Shown: positions 1-10,370 of the stretch, one piece after another | How positions within the stretch are numbered: the first letter of the stretch is position 1 | Layout of the letters: the number at the start of each line of letters is the position of its first letter | Origin: Marsupella aquatica | Taxonomy: Eukaryota; Marchantiophyta | NCBI GenBank assembly: GCA_973895155.1 | Contig: OZ316893.1 | Location: 23,188,001-23,252,000 of the forward strand | Length of the DNA: 64,000 bases | Direction of reading: 5' to 3' | Translations under genes and position numbers: made by a program | The notes under the pieces: model-generated | Told to the model about the DNA's origin: nothing | The model's input: only the letters and a program-made list of their open reading frames with translations | The model's database searches: none

Positions 1-50
1 GGCACGGGCAGAGGTAGCAGTTACACACGATGGCTACCGTAGATACGAAG

Positions 51-1300
51 GATCCAGAGGCCGCTCTGAGTCGGTTTAAGGTACAGGGTTGGGGACAGAT
101 GCGGACCGAAAAAGCAAAGGAACAGGTTTAGGGACATGTGTATCGAAAGGATAAGGCTCGCTGCGTCCCAGGATGCATGCGCCAAATCTAGTACTGGTTT
201 GAGTGTTTTGTGGGGGCATTTTGTTTTTTAATATAAGCACCAGTGCTCCCCATCAAGTTGTTTAGGGTTGTGGATGGGGCATTTTTTGGCTTGCACTGGA
301 CATCCCTATCAGTTTTCCAGGCAGAGACCCAACTCGGAAATGGGTACTCTATACAAGGGATTCACCCCACTCAGAATTGGTACTCTATACTAGGGATGTG
401 GAGGCTGCGATGAGTTAGGGCCCTATAACTGCACATCAAAATATGACATATATTGTGTACAACATCACTCCATAACATGTTAAATCTTGTTACTTTTTTT
501 AAATCAATGAGTGCACACCATATATTTCCACATTTTGATGTGTGATTACCACAGAGCTATGAGTTTGGTTAAGGTACAGGTTTAGGGACATGTGTACTGA
601 AAGGCTAAGACTTCCTGTGTCCTTGTAGCATTTGGGCCTGGATGTGCCAAATCTCAGACTGGGTTGAGTTTTAAGGGGGATTTTGTTTTTTAATCCATTT
701 TAGAACATCTACACCAGTACTCCCCATGGAATTGTTTAGGGTTGTGGAGCAGGAATTTTTGGCTTGCACTGGATGACATCCCAATCCTTTTTTCGGACAC
801 TGACCCAACTTGGAAATGGATGCAGTTGATATGAGGGATCTCGAGGCTGCTATGAGTTTGTTTAAGGTACAGGTTTATGGACAGATGTGTACCAAAAGGA
901 CAAGGCTTGATGCATCCTTGTAGCATTTGGGCCCCGGATGCACCAAATCTTGTATTGGATTGAGTTTTCCTTTTGAGATTTTGCTTTCCGGTACTTCTTA
1001 GAGCATCCCACACAGGTACTCCCATTGGAGTTGTTTAGGGTTGAAGAGGGGGGAACGGGGAATTGGTTTTGATTTGCAGGGTTGGATTCCATCCAGATAT
1101 TTTCCAGGCAGAGACTCAACTCTAATTGAGTATAGTAGATAGGAAGATCCAGTGCCCGACCCAGAGGTGTAGGGAATGATTTAAGTAAAAGGATAAGGCT
1201 GGGTGCATCCTCATAGCATTTGGCCCTGGGGATGATCCAAATCTTGTACTATTCTCAGTTTTGGGGGGGATTTTGCTTTAGGGGTTTTAGGCCAGCCGCT
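51..1300. repeat. Degenerate repeat units (about four copies)
   Basis: Four imperfect copies of one unit follow each other, starting near 51, 555, 836 and 1141 (the last is partial). Each carries the order 'tttaaggtacagg', 'aaggataaggct', 'ccaaatct.gtactgg', 'accagtactcccc', 'ttgtttagggttg' and 'cagagacccaact'. No coding potential is visible. The segment 'agcatc..cacaccagtactcc' resembles ends of non-autonomous plant DNA transposons, and a related stretch lies near 6145. The units may therefore be nested copies of one transposon family. This is inference. Confidence 0.6.
415..555. mobile_element. Candidate MITE inside the repeat
   Basis: About 140 bp interrupt the repeat unit. The inner ends are inverted: 'cacatcaaaatatg' near 432 and 'cacattttgatgtg' near 530. 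Flanking 'gcgatgag' (407-414) and 'gctatgag' (556-563) look like a diverged 8-bp target duplication, the length expected of hAT elements. There is no ORF. The terminal few bases do not pair well, so the exact ends are uncertain. Confidence 0.4.
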
Positions 1301-1607
1301 ACCTTAGTGTGACCAAACATTTTTTACTACAGCAGACTTATTGCAGCCATTTCAGCTCTGGTTTGCACAAGTATACATGGCACTTGGTGGGTCATGAGTA
1401 TCAACTTGTACACCACTTTTGTGGCCAAAGTTTTGACCACCTCGCATGCTGATCTAAAGTGTTGGCCACTTGGTCTTTGGATTTGCATTCACTGAGTTTC
1501 CAACACTGGCCCTTTGGTTAGTCTCAGGCGTGGAACCTTGATTTAAGCTGAAATTTTTTCACTCATTTTGGTCTAGGAAGGGTATGACTATTTGCCCAGT
1601 CGTTCTT
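1300..1607. repeat. Dispersed repeat R1, left part (split copy)
   Basis: This stretch resembles 11040-11345, sharing blocks such as 'catggcacttggtgggtc', 'gtacaccacttttgtg', 'gaccacctc' and 'ttggccact'. It stops at 1607 where a LINE fragment begins and resumes at 2775 with 'gtaaagcccctctt', which matches 'gtaaagcccccctt' at 11327-11340. The downstream copy is therefore uninterrupted and serves as an empty site. Confidence 0.6.
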
Positions 1608-2762
1608 CCTTTGAATTGGTTTTTTATAAATGTTTTCACCCGCGAAAAACCCCACGGGCGGGGCGAACAAGCCACGCGGCAAACAGACCCCCAAAATTAA
1701 GGGCCCAGAAAATGAGCCAACCAGAACAAACAGACCCCGTTTGTCAAAGAAAAGAGACCAAGGGAGAGAGAGACACGCCCACGGGCAGCAGCCACTTGAA
1801 GACACATCACCAGGGAACATAGCTGATCCCCAAACACCCTAGCAGGCCCCCACCTTCCCAACCGGCCTCAGTGAGGAGTCCGTGTCAACCCCCAGAGTAT
1901 AAACAGCCCCTACCACTACTGAGCCAAAGCCTACGCAGGCTGTCAATCCAGTCCTTAGCCCGTCGTAAACGAGAGTTTTTCCTACCCGGGGGTGAGCCTC
2001 TGCTTACAGCATTCAGGCACTCCGCCGTCTTAGACAGCACCAGGCCAAGATCAAAAGAATGCCTACCACCAACCTGGAACATATGGGCGTTTCTGCCCAA
2101 CCAAAGCATCCATAAACACTGGTGCAGAACAAAAAGCCTGGCAATCTGAATCGGGTCTATCCCAAAGGCAGAGTCCAACAGAGTCATCAGCCCTTGTCCT
2201 AATGGCATGCCCAGCTCACGTAAGAAGTGATGGCTAAGTCCCCAACAGCTAGCCACATGAACACATCCAAAGAAAACATGGGGAATGGTCTCCAACACAC
2301 CGCTGCAAAGTTTGCACTCTCCATTGCTCATCGCAATTCTGCGTGCTCTAGCCCCCGTGAAGAGGACCCCAACAATGGTACGCCATATGAAAGTCTTTCC
2401 CCTGGTCGGCAGGTCCGAGCGCCAGAGCTTTGCCCAGCCTATCTTCCATTCTACTTCCGTCCTAGAAATAGACCAAATCCAGTTCAAGCGACCATGGTTT
2501 GACCTTTTAGGCCTCAAGAATTCATACACGCGACAGTTCTCAATCCTGAAGTCTTTCAGTCGCTCCGCCTTGTCCGACCAAACCCACTGTTTGGCATAGA
2601 GGAAGTAGTCCGCCCTGCATTCATTGGTGTTCCAGAGACATTCAAGGAACGACCGAGATAATTCTCTGTGCTCTTAAGAGAATCCGCGCAGGTTGTGCCA
2701 TCTCAGTGGGAGGTCTTTCCATCCTCCATCCTCAGTTGACCATAGCAAAAAGAAAAAAAAGT
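1608..2762 (-). mobile_element. LINE retrotransposon fragment with 12-bp target duplication
   Basis: The 1.15-kb insert lies between two perfect copies of ccagtcgttctt (1596-1607 and 2763-2774), which is a typical LINE target-site duplication. Its minus strand encodes the C-terminal part of a non-LTR reverse transcriptase ORF followed by a pyrimidine-rich 3' untranslated region. The element is strongly 5'-truncated. A 17-base A-rich run (2744-2760) abuts the duplication on the + strand, at the 5' end of the coding orientation. This is opposite to the expected poly(A) position, and the left end has only a short 'tataaaaaacc' tract on the minus strand. Confidence 0.75.
1885..2670 (-). pseudogene. 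LINE ORF2 C-terminus with zf-RVT domain
   Basis: This is the open minus-strand segment of the LINE. It encodes the region after the reverse transcriptase core, with a zf-RVT zinc knuckle: C-x2-C-x8-H-x4-C in 'CKLCSGVLETIPHVFFGC', preceded by 'GKTFIWRTIVGVL'. In plant LINEs this domain lies near the C-terminus of the pol ORF. No endonuclease or reverse transcriptase palm (YxDD) is present. An in-frame stop lies just upstream near 2670, so this is a dead fragment and not a gene. The open frame ends at 1885. Confidence 0.7.
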
Positions 2763-2799
2763 CCAGTCGTTCTTGTAAAGCCCCTCTTAATATTTCTAT

Positions 2800-3780
2800 G
2801 GCATCCATACCAGTACTCCACACCAGTGTCATCTAGGGTCTCAATCCTCCTCAACAGTCGCCCTCAGAAGGTTTAGGGCGATTGTCGTCAGGAAGGTCTC
2901 AATCTAGTCTCAATCCTCCATCAAACAGGTCTTAATCCCCAAACAGGACCAAAACCTCCAAAAAACTAGACTGCTCTTCCAATGTACTCATGTTCCTAAA
3001 TCATGCCTTCCAATCAATAAGGCACCTTGAGAGGCCAGGCCTGAAAGCAGAAAGGATGCAGCACCCAAAGCCATAAAAGGATTCCCATATGTAGCAGGGT
3101 CAAGTAATTTGTGATTGTCTTTCGAATCAAAAGATTTCATAATCCAACAATCTCTATATTCCATGTATTGCTTAAGTTGGCACGTAATTCAACAATAGCT
3201 TGATTAACTGGAGATAAACCTGAGAATTGGTTGACTTATATGCTTTGAAGTTTTGCCCCAATGCCATTAATGTTATTTTTGGCTATGGTTGATAATTTCT
3301 CTTAGAGAAGTGAAATCCATTATTCATATTCTCCTTGAACTTGTCCATCTTAAAGAGCTCATAAATCTAGCTTTTCATAAAGTTGTTTCTCAAGTATGAC
3401 TATAACATCCAGGTTTTTTTAAGGTCTAGGGCAAGTAGCCATTGTGGCGACTGCCAATTGGCTTTCCTAAGAAGAGGTTGCATCTTATGGTTCCATGGCT
3501 TGGGAGGGGTGGCGACCTCTTGCCCACCCAATGGATGTTTTTGGCTAGCAGTCTTATCCATCTATAAGGATTGAGCGGCGACAAGCCTAGGGTGTGTATC
3601 AGAGCTTTTGGCAAAATTGAACCAAAGCCTGTAAGAAGAATAAGTGAGGATAAGAAACACATATAAGAGGCACCTGAACTAAATCTCAAAGCAATATATG
3701 TTAGCCTTGTGAATGTAAATTAATTATGTGTAGGGGAATTGAACCCCTCCACACTCCCAAATACACCTACCCCCAAGCAC
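2800..3780. other. Gene-free stretch
   Basis: Only short, unconvincing frames are seen. Around 2850-2950 there are A/C-rich imperfect repeats ('aggtctcaatc', 'aaacagg'). No RNA gene, recognisable domain or clear element boundary was found. Confidence 0.5.
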
Positions 3781-3787
3781 CTCGCTA

Positions 3788-3898
3788 CCTGGTACATAGC
3801 CCAGTACACAGGTATGTGAGTACACCTAGTACTTAGCCCAACACACAAGTATGTGAGCACACCTGGTACATAGCCCAATACATAGGTATGTGAGCAGG
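3788..3898. repeat. Three tandem 37-bp units
   Basis: Units start at 3788, 3825 and 3862, each of the form 'cct.gtac.tagcccaa' then 'gtatgtgag.aca'. Identity between units is high (a few substitutions each). The open minus-strand frame across them is a by-product of the repeat. Confidence 0.85.
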
Positions 3899-3899
3899 A

Positions 3900-4745
3900 G
3901 GTGCTATTAACGTACATTTTTGTGATAGGATACTGGCTATCAATTACAACTCTCTGGTAGGACACTAGTGAGCAAGCCCAACAGTGGCTTTGGGAGAAAC
4001 TAGCGAGCCCACATACACTCTTGTCACCTCAGGATTTGGCAATTTTTGCCAACAAAAAAAGGCTGATACCATCAGTTGTCAGTCAGGACATCGCTTAATA
4101 GATATCATTTGCCACATCATTTTAGAGAGACAGCCAAGATAGACTGCAACCATACAAGTAGACATTGTCTGACCATTCCTCCATGTTGAAAAGGCTAGCC
4201 AAGATTGAGCCTGGCAGCTGAGCCTCACCATGGTTCAGGGCCAGATATAGGGTAATTGATAAAATTGCTCACCTCTGTCATTTGTCACATACCATTTATT
4301 GAAACTGGAGAAGACAGCCTAGCAAATATGCTTCAAGTCTAATTCCATTTGTTGCATCAGCCCTAAACTCTTTGGAGGCAATACTCATGCTCTCTACATC
4401 AGCAAGTCTTTGTCGATGCCTTTTATATACAACTCAAGTAATGTTGGCATTGAGGGATATATACAATCGTCTGGTGCTTGTGGTTGTGTCAGGTCCAGAG
4501 TAGGTAAGAGAATCCGCTGAACAAACCCTTGTGTCCCCTAGGGGCCCCCTACTAGAGTTGAGGTATATATGCAAGTCCTCCATACACTGGTTGAGATATA
4601 TATAAGATAAACTCATTCCCCAATGATAGTAAACTTTACAAAATTATTGTAATTGCACTCTCTCATTTTGACCGCAACATGTGAAGAGAGATTGGACAGA
4701 GGTTCAAGGAGGCTCTTATATAGCAAATCCACCTTTCAGTTTTAT
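3900..4745. other. Gene-free stretch
   Basis: No supportable gene or repeat boundary was found here. Small frames on the minus strand (for example near 4434-4616) have no family resemblance that I recognise. Confidence 0.5.
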
Positions 4746-5142
4746 TGTCTTATTCAGGAACTTAAAGCCGGGATAGACACAAACGTTTGCAGGGACAACC
4801 CGGATGGACATAGCCTGTTGACACTATAACACCAATCCCTAATGACACCAAAAATGGATTACAGGTGTCTTATGAACGGAAGCTAACCAAGATTTAGACA
4901 TTAAGTTAAGTACGTCTAACCTCCTTCGTTGCTCCTGACTGGATAGCTATGGGAAGAAACAACCAAAAACCTCCTGCTCCTGGTCCAACAGCTCCTTACA
5001 GGTCACCAATGGAGCACAAGTGAAAAGCATGTTATACAAGCACATTCTTAAGTTTGTTCTGTGTCCATCCAGGTTGTGTTTGTCCATCGGGGCTTTTTCT
5101 CAAACGTTTGTGTCTATCCAAGCTTTAAGTTCCTTATTCAGA
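4746..5142. mobile_element. Foldback / long-TIR DNA transposon remnant
   Basis: The two ends are inverted copies of each other over roughly 65-80 bp. The left arm is 4746-4812 ('ggaacttaaagc', 'gatagacacaaacgtttg', 'ggatggacat'). The right arm is 5058-5142 and reads the same on the minus strand. The roughly 250-bp core has no ORF. Long inverted arms with a non-coding core fit a non-autonomous Mutator-like or foldback element. I could not find a clean target duplication. Confidence 0.65.
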
Positions 5143-6140
5143 CTTTTTGTTGCGTATTTAAATTATTCCAATGTGTCTTAACAAGGTGCATCCCTTGAAT
5201 ACCTTAGATTTTGAATTTATATTGGCACCGCTCTAAATATTCACTACCTAAGTAAATACATAATTATCTCTCCTCTTGTACATTATTTGCACAACCCAAT
5301 GCCATAGACTTAAACTTTTACAGGTCATTGTTATTTTTTATTACGTGTGCTGTATGTCTGCTCTTGTACCTTATGTGCACACCTTTTCAATATCATACAC
5401 TAGGCACCTTGTATTTTTCCTAGTCATTGTGTGACTTGTATTTTATCCCCCCAATCCTAATCTGCAGTAACCATAAAGAAATTATATCACCTGCATATCA
5501 CTTAAAGACAAAAAAAAATGAAAGTAACACGTTCCAGGATGAACATGCTATAATGAAGAGGGATTGAAGAGAGGCGTCCCATATTAGTTCTTTTGATTGG
5601 TACAATAGATTCTAGTTAGAGTGGGATAAAGTGTATCAACGGGAAAATATGGCCCACACAAAATTAAAGAGCACATTGGTGGGACATATGCCTTTTGGTT
5701 TGAAGAGAGTTGAGGGCTTTCACTTTCACAAATTGGCACATCAAGTGCGAAGCATAAGGTCATTTTATTGGTTCTAAGGGATTACTTCAAAAATTTCTTG
5801 GAATAATATTAGGGTCTTTCTAATAATGCTTTTTGAATATTCTAACTTATTAGGGGTTAAAATAATTTTTTCATTACATTTTATGGGGCCCAAGGCCTCA
5901 AAACAGTGCAAGTGATGGGGAGGCCTCCATATAGTGTGACCCCAAAGGGAGAGATGACAACCTGGGTACAAGGTTACTAGGCTATAATCCTATGGCCAGA
6001 AAGTGGAGGAACTGAGAGGTGGGAGCTAGCCAAGAAGCATTTCTGAGCAATCCGAACATGATTTAGTCTAGAACCCTAGCCCAGGCCGTCCTTATACATT
6101 GTAGGTAAATACAAACCGGCCCAGCCAAAAGGAACTTAGG
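5143..6140. other. Gene-free stretch, AT-rich
   Basis: This AT-rich sequence has no recognisable coding region, RNA gene or repeat array. Confidence 0.5.
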
Positions 6141-6759
6141 GTGATTAGAGCAGCCGCACCAGTACTTGGCATTGGGCTACGGGTCAGCATTTCCTCCCAT
6201 ATACAAGCTCAAGGTGTTTTTTGGGTTTGCACTGGTGGTAGGCATCAACATTATTTGTCCAGGCTTCAACGCTTTGAGTTTTCTAGACCGGAATATGTCA
6301 CCTATTTCCAAGTCTGGATTCTGCTTTTGTCAGTGCTTCCAAAGCACATTGACAAGCATCCTCGCAGCACAATGTGTTCACATCTCCTGCCTCCATCAAC
6401 ATTCCCTCATTTCTATAAAATTTGGCACCAGCATTCCTGTCGAGAGCTCTGCCAAGGCTGTCAAGCACAGTTTTGCACACGTTTTGCTGCTGCTTGAAGC
6501 TCGTGGTCCCAACTCCCAGTACATTGACACTACATGCGTCACAATTTCTGATGTACAGGACAATGCACAGTGATTGTGAGCACTGTGTGATCTATCCACA
6601 TGGCCGCGCAAGGGAAGAATTTCAGTTCTGCATAATTGCAGCAACTTTGCTATTCCTATTTGGAGATTTCCCAGGACCCATGCATGGGTTAGGGCAAAGA
6701 GAGAGAATTTCTAAGAGCGTTTAGGGGAGCATTATGATAGGATAAACCAAGAGGTCTTG

Positions 6760-7519
6760 AAAGTAGGACTCCAAAATCCCTTGAGAGCAAGTGGGGGGAT
6801 GTCCAAAAGGCCACGACTCATTTTATTGGATGCCACAAATCTGTGGAAGACCTTATTTGTGGACACATTGAATAAGGCCAAAGAACATTACAAGGCGCGT
6901 CATTCTAAAGGCAAGGATTTCACATTTTCAATGTGCTACAACATTTTGAAGGACTGCCCAAGGTGGACATTGTTGGAAGACCAGATGTCTAAGTCAAATT
7001 CCAACTGGAAGCAGCCGGTGGGGACTCCAATAGGGAACAAGGAGATAACAACAATATTCTTCCCAAGGATGGGCCAAACAGTATTGAATCTGAGTCAGAG
7101 AAGGACCAGAATGACCTCGACAATTCTCAAGGGAATTCCAACAAGAGACCCCTTGGAAGTAAGCTAGCAAAGGAGAACGCCAAGAAAAGAAAGGCCAGGA
7201 AGATGCATTCAAGATGGCTGCCCAAGCTCAAAAGGTAATGGCTGAAACCGGGAGGGAACGCTTGAGAATTTTGGAGAGCCAAGCATTCATGAATATGCTC
7301 ACATTGCCTATGGAGCACCTTGACATTGAGATATTGGAAGTTATGAGAGCATGGAAGCAGGATGCAATGACCAAGATGAAGGACATAATGACTGTCCGTA
7401 GCCCCACTGTACCCTCTCCATTCCTACCCACGGCAAGTAGGAGTTCACTTCCAAATGCAATGCCTAGTGATGAAGAGTCATCACCTACGGATGAACTTGA
7501 TCCTACATCCCCCAATTAG
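6760..7519 (+). pseudogene. PIF/Harbinger ORF1, NAM/Myb-like (decayed)
   Basis: The first frame (6760-7167) contains 'FTFSMCYNILKDCPRW', the hallmark of NAM-like/trihelix proteins encoded next to Harbinger transposases. Another frame gives 'RPLGSKLAKENAKKRKAR' near 7145-7200, matching the conserved 'RP.G.KKAKE' box. The third block (7214-7519, starting 'MAAQAQKVMAE') is the C-terminal helical part and ends in a Ser/Pro-rich tail. The pieces lie in different frames, so frameshifts have destroyed the gene. In active elements this protein binds DNA and helps the transposase. The last 120 bp occur again, inverted, at 8275-8401. Confidence 0.6.
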
Positions 7520-7971
7520 CTCAATATTGTGTGATAATTTTGGTGCAATGTACTCAAAACATTTTGAATTGAAATAAAGTGGTGAATTCTGACTTGATTT
7601 GTGAGAGTAGTCCACCTCTTATAATTAAATGAAGTATGCATATTCAATGCCCTCCTGTAGCACTTGAGTACATTGTTAGGCAATTATTTATTGCCTTCTG
7701 TGTCGTGGTACAGAAGTGATGTGAACTCCCAACGCGTGATCACTGAGAAGCTCCCATGGAGTCTTTGTTGGATTTTTTCCTTCCTTTACAGCCCTCTGAG
7801 GATCGACACTTGGTTATTTCAGCTTGAGAGTCTGGTTTGTGGGGTTGAAGTTTTTCTCGTATTTCTTGTTCAAGATCGAGAAGGTGTAGGATCAGCTGAG
7901 ATTTGCAAGCTTCGTTGGCGCTGCTGCATTTGTGTGACTTTTCAGGCATTGGTCCACAACAAGGAGAAATC

Positions 7972-8192
7972 ATGTCAGCATCCAACTCTGAGAGCTCCAT
8001 GGCTCACTCCAAGCCATGCTCGTCCAGTGTAAAGCCCACTCTGAGTAGAGGCTCAACTGCAAAAGAGAAGGGCAAGAAGAAGACCCCTAGGCCTCATTTT
8101 GTGCTGAATGAGTGGACACAAAATTTTGCTGATCGAGAGAGAGAGCTGCCTCGAGAGCTGCTTCGCATACTTCAGGAAGAAGACAACAATGA
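7972..8192 (+). CDS. Candidate first exon of unknown gene
   Basis: An ATG at 7972 opens a 73-codon frame rich in Ser, Lys and Pro, with the charged helix 'WTQNFADRERELPRELLR'. It ends at a plausible 5' splice site (GA|gtatgt, 8193). I do not recognise the family. It sits inside the decayed Harbinger region, and no following exon is evident before the inverted insertion at 8275. It may be a transposon-captured exon or part of another mobile element. I am not confident that it is expressed. Confidence 0.2.
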
Positions 8193-8252
8193 GTATGTTG
8201 CATTTCTCTTAATTTTATTTATGTATGTATAGTTTAGGTATGTAGAATTCTA

Positions 8253-8423
8253 TTTGACTGTGTACCATTTTGACTGTGTACATTGCACCAAAATTATCAC
8301 ACAATATTGAGCTAATTGGGGGATGTAGGATCAAGTTCATCAGTAGGCGATGACTCTTCATCACTAGGCATTGCATTTGGAAGTGAACTCCTACTTGCCA
8401 TTTTGACTGTGTACCATTTTGAC
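8253..8423. repeat. Inverted copy of Harbinger ORF1 tail between 22-bp direct repeats
   Basis: 8275-8401 is the reverse complement of about 7433-7558 with only a few mismatches. It is bracketed by two perfect 22-bp copies of 'tttgactgtgtacc' + 'attttgac' (8253-8274 and 8402-8423). This looks like a templated insertion at a duplicated break site and not a normal transposition. Confidence 0.8.
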
Positions 8424-8689
8424 TTTGAAGCATATAGGCTTCGAGTGTGTAGCAATTACACTACGCCTTCAGGTTGCATCAGCACTACTCTCTATTGTTT
8501 GCTTAAGGGCTGGGACTCTTCATAGTGTAATCTCCACTTTGTCACTGCTGTTGGGAATATTCCAACCTACCTTTCCATTGACCAACTTGTTCTTCTTGTC
8601 GGTAAGCAGTTGATTGTCATTGACCACAAGATGTGGGAAGGTAACTAAGAGTTTTTTGACTAAGAGCTAGGTCTTCACTGTGGAGGACC

Positions 8690-9655
8690 TCGCCACACCA
8701 AGTCATGGCTGGAAAACTCTAGAACAGATCCACGAACCGCTTTGATTGACCCGACATAGCACTCTACAACTTCTTCCGCAACTCCTTGGTCTGTTGAACA
8801 CCTGCGAGGGGTCAATGGAGGGGGGACTCCCCACTTCTGAGGGGTGGATTTGGAAGTGGCCCAAAGGTGAGAAGAAAGGGTGGAATATTCCTACCAAGAT
8901 GTGGGCTGCGATGGCGTAGCAGTATACTACACCCACGGTGCAACGTACTCAACCGTAGGTGATTCTCTCTTGACTCAGAAGCAATCTAGAGGAGCCGGTG
9001 GACCTCTTCTAGTGTTAAGCTAATTTTTTGGAAGGTGCTCCAGGCTGGGTTTTTTGTGAATTTGCATGCTTTGAAGTGGTCCATGAGTGATGGCCATTGT
9101 ACAGCCTGCCAAGGGAACATTGAAATGATTGAATGCATATTCTACGACTGCCCACAGTTGAGGCCCAGTTGGACTCAGCTCAAACTCCTTGATATTGGCA
9201 CCACTCTGAATAAGGCTGCTGACCGTTGCTCCTTCTTTGGTAAGGTTGACACTACTATTCGGTCCCAGGAGCGCATTCCTGGCTTCCTCCTTCTCATCCA
9301 TGAGATGCTAACACTACCAGGCATTCGTTGCACCTTTTTCTACAAGGAGCTGCTATCCACATTCAAGCTACCCTTCACCACTCTAGCAGTGTGCACAAGG
9401 CCAGATGATTACATCATACTTTAATTGAAATCATTGTTTTGATTGCTAGGGCTTCTAGTCACAGTTGAATTGATTAGTGGGGGTCTTTCGTTTTAGTACC
9501 TTGTTCTTGCCAGTGTTGTGGTGTTGGCGTTATGGTGTCGGTTGTGGTGTGTGCTGGCCCTTGGCTTGTATTGTTTTGTGCCCTGCTGGTCTTTGCTGTG
9601 GTGGCCATTTTAATAAATTTCCAAGTTTCCCAACAACAACAAAAGTATGTAGTGA
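8690..9655 (+). mobile_element. LINE 3' fragment
   Basis: The + strand carries the C-terminal pol region (9020-9424) followed by a G/T-rich 3' untranslated region that ends with 'aataaatttcc' and a (CAA)n tail near 9640. Both features are typical of plant LINE 3' ends. Upstream of 9020 the frame is broken by stops. No target duplication was identified. Confidence 0.55.
9020..9424 (+). pseudogene. LINE pol C-terminus, zf-RVT-like
   Basis: The frame contains 'LHALKWSMSDGHCTACQGN' and then 'CIFYDCPQLRPSW', the layout of the zf-RVT domain of LINE pol proteins (C-x2-C, a spacer, then a second pair and a closing Trp). The third ligand, normally His, appears to be replaced. The reverse transcriptase core is absent and no start is supported, so this is a dead fragment. 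Confidence 0.55.
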
Positions 9656-9800
9656 GTTCTGAATTATGTTTACGCAAAGTTGAAATAAAACAATTGCACT
9701 TTATTGCTCAGTTGTGCTTTTGTGTACAACAAAGTGTAAATCTAGTTGTTACTCTTCCAGGCGGATGTCTCCCTTCAGGCTCCACAGATGTTGAAGTAAA

Positions 9801-10360
9801 TCATTTCTCAGGGCATATATTCCAACTCCCAACATTCTCCAACTCTCTTGTGGCAGCTATGTAGTCTTCCCAAGGCATTCTTCCTCTGTGCACAATCAAT
9901 AAAGGACCAGCTTGCTCTCTAAGATCTTCATGCTCCTCCCCTCTTTCATCCTTAATAATCATATTGTGCAGAACATTGCAAGCCATGAGAATTGTGTGCA
10001 CTCTATCCAGATGCCAAGATAGTGCTGGTTGCTTAACAACTCCCCATCTTACTAGCTTGAAGAACCCCAAAGGCTCTCTCCACATCCTTTCTGGCAGCCT
10101 CACTTGGCACAAAAAAACATTTATTTTGTGTTTGGGGCTTGTGAAAAGTTGTCACAAAACAAGACCACTTGGGGTAAATGCCATCCACCAGGAGGTAAGC
10201 TCTCTTGCACTCTGTGCCATTGCTTCTGTAGTTCAGCTAGTCATAGTGCTGATGCAACATGTCATTCACCAGAAGAGTACGGTCCACAAAATTTCAGTCA
10301 TTGTTCCCGGCAGGCAAGCCAAAGAAAACATGCAAAGTCCACAACTCTTGATCTTCTGAT
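9801..10360 (-). pseudogene. PIF/Harbinger transposase C-terminal half (decayed)
   Basis: Read on the minus strand, the segment begins near 10340 with 'HVFFGLPAGNND', continues with 'NDMLHQHYD' and 'RAYLLVDGIYPKWSCFV', then gives the 'RKDVERAFGVLQ' block and ends with 'HTILMACNVLHNMII'. These are the ordered landmarks of the DDE_Tnp_4 (PIF/Harbinger) transposase, including the GIYP block and the late ERAFG block. In-frame stops (after 'NND' and 'HYD') and at least one frameshift near 10110 show that it is not functional. The N-terminal half with the first catalytic Asp is missing. Confidence 0.75.
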
Positions 10361-10370
10361 GCATTTTTGT

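Larger units (their letters stand above)
6141..10370. mobile_element. Composite PIF/Harbinger remnant interrupted by a LINE
   Basis: A possible left end lies at 6146 ('gagcagccgcaccagtact') after TTA, the usual Harbinger target triplet. Inside are the two genes that autonomous plant PIF/Harbinger elements carry: a NAM/Myb-like ORF1 (6760-7519, + strand) and a DDE transposase (9801-10360, - strand). A second LINE 3' end (to about 9650) sits between them. No matching right end was found, so the boundaries are inferred from content and the two ORFs could come from different copies. Confidence 0.45.
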
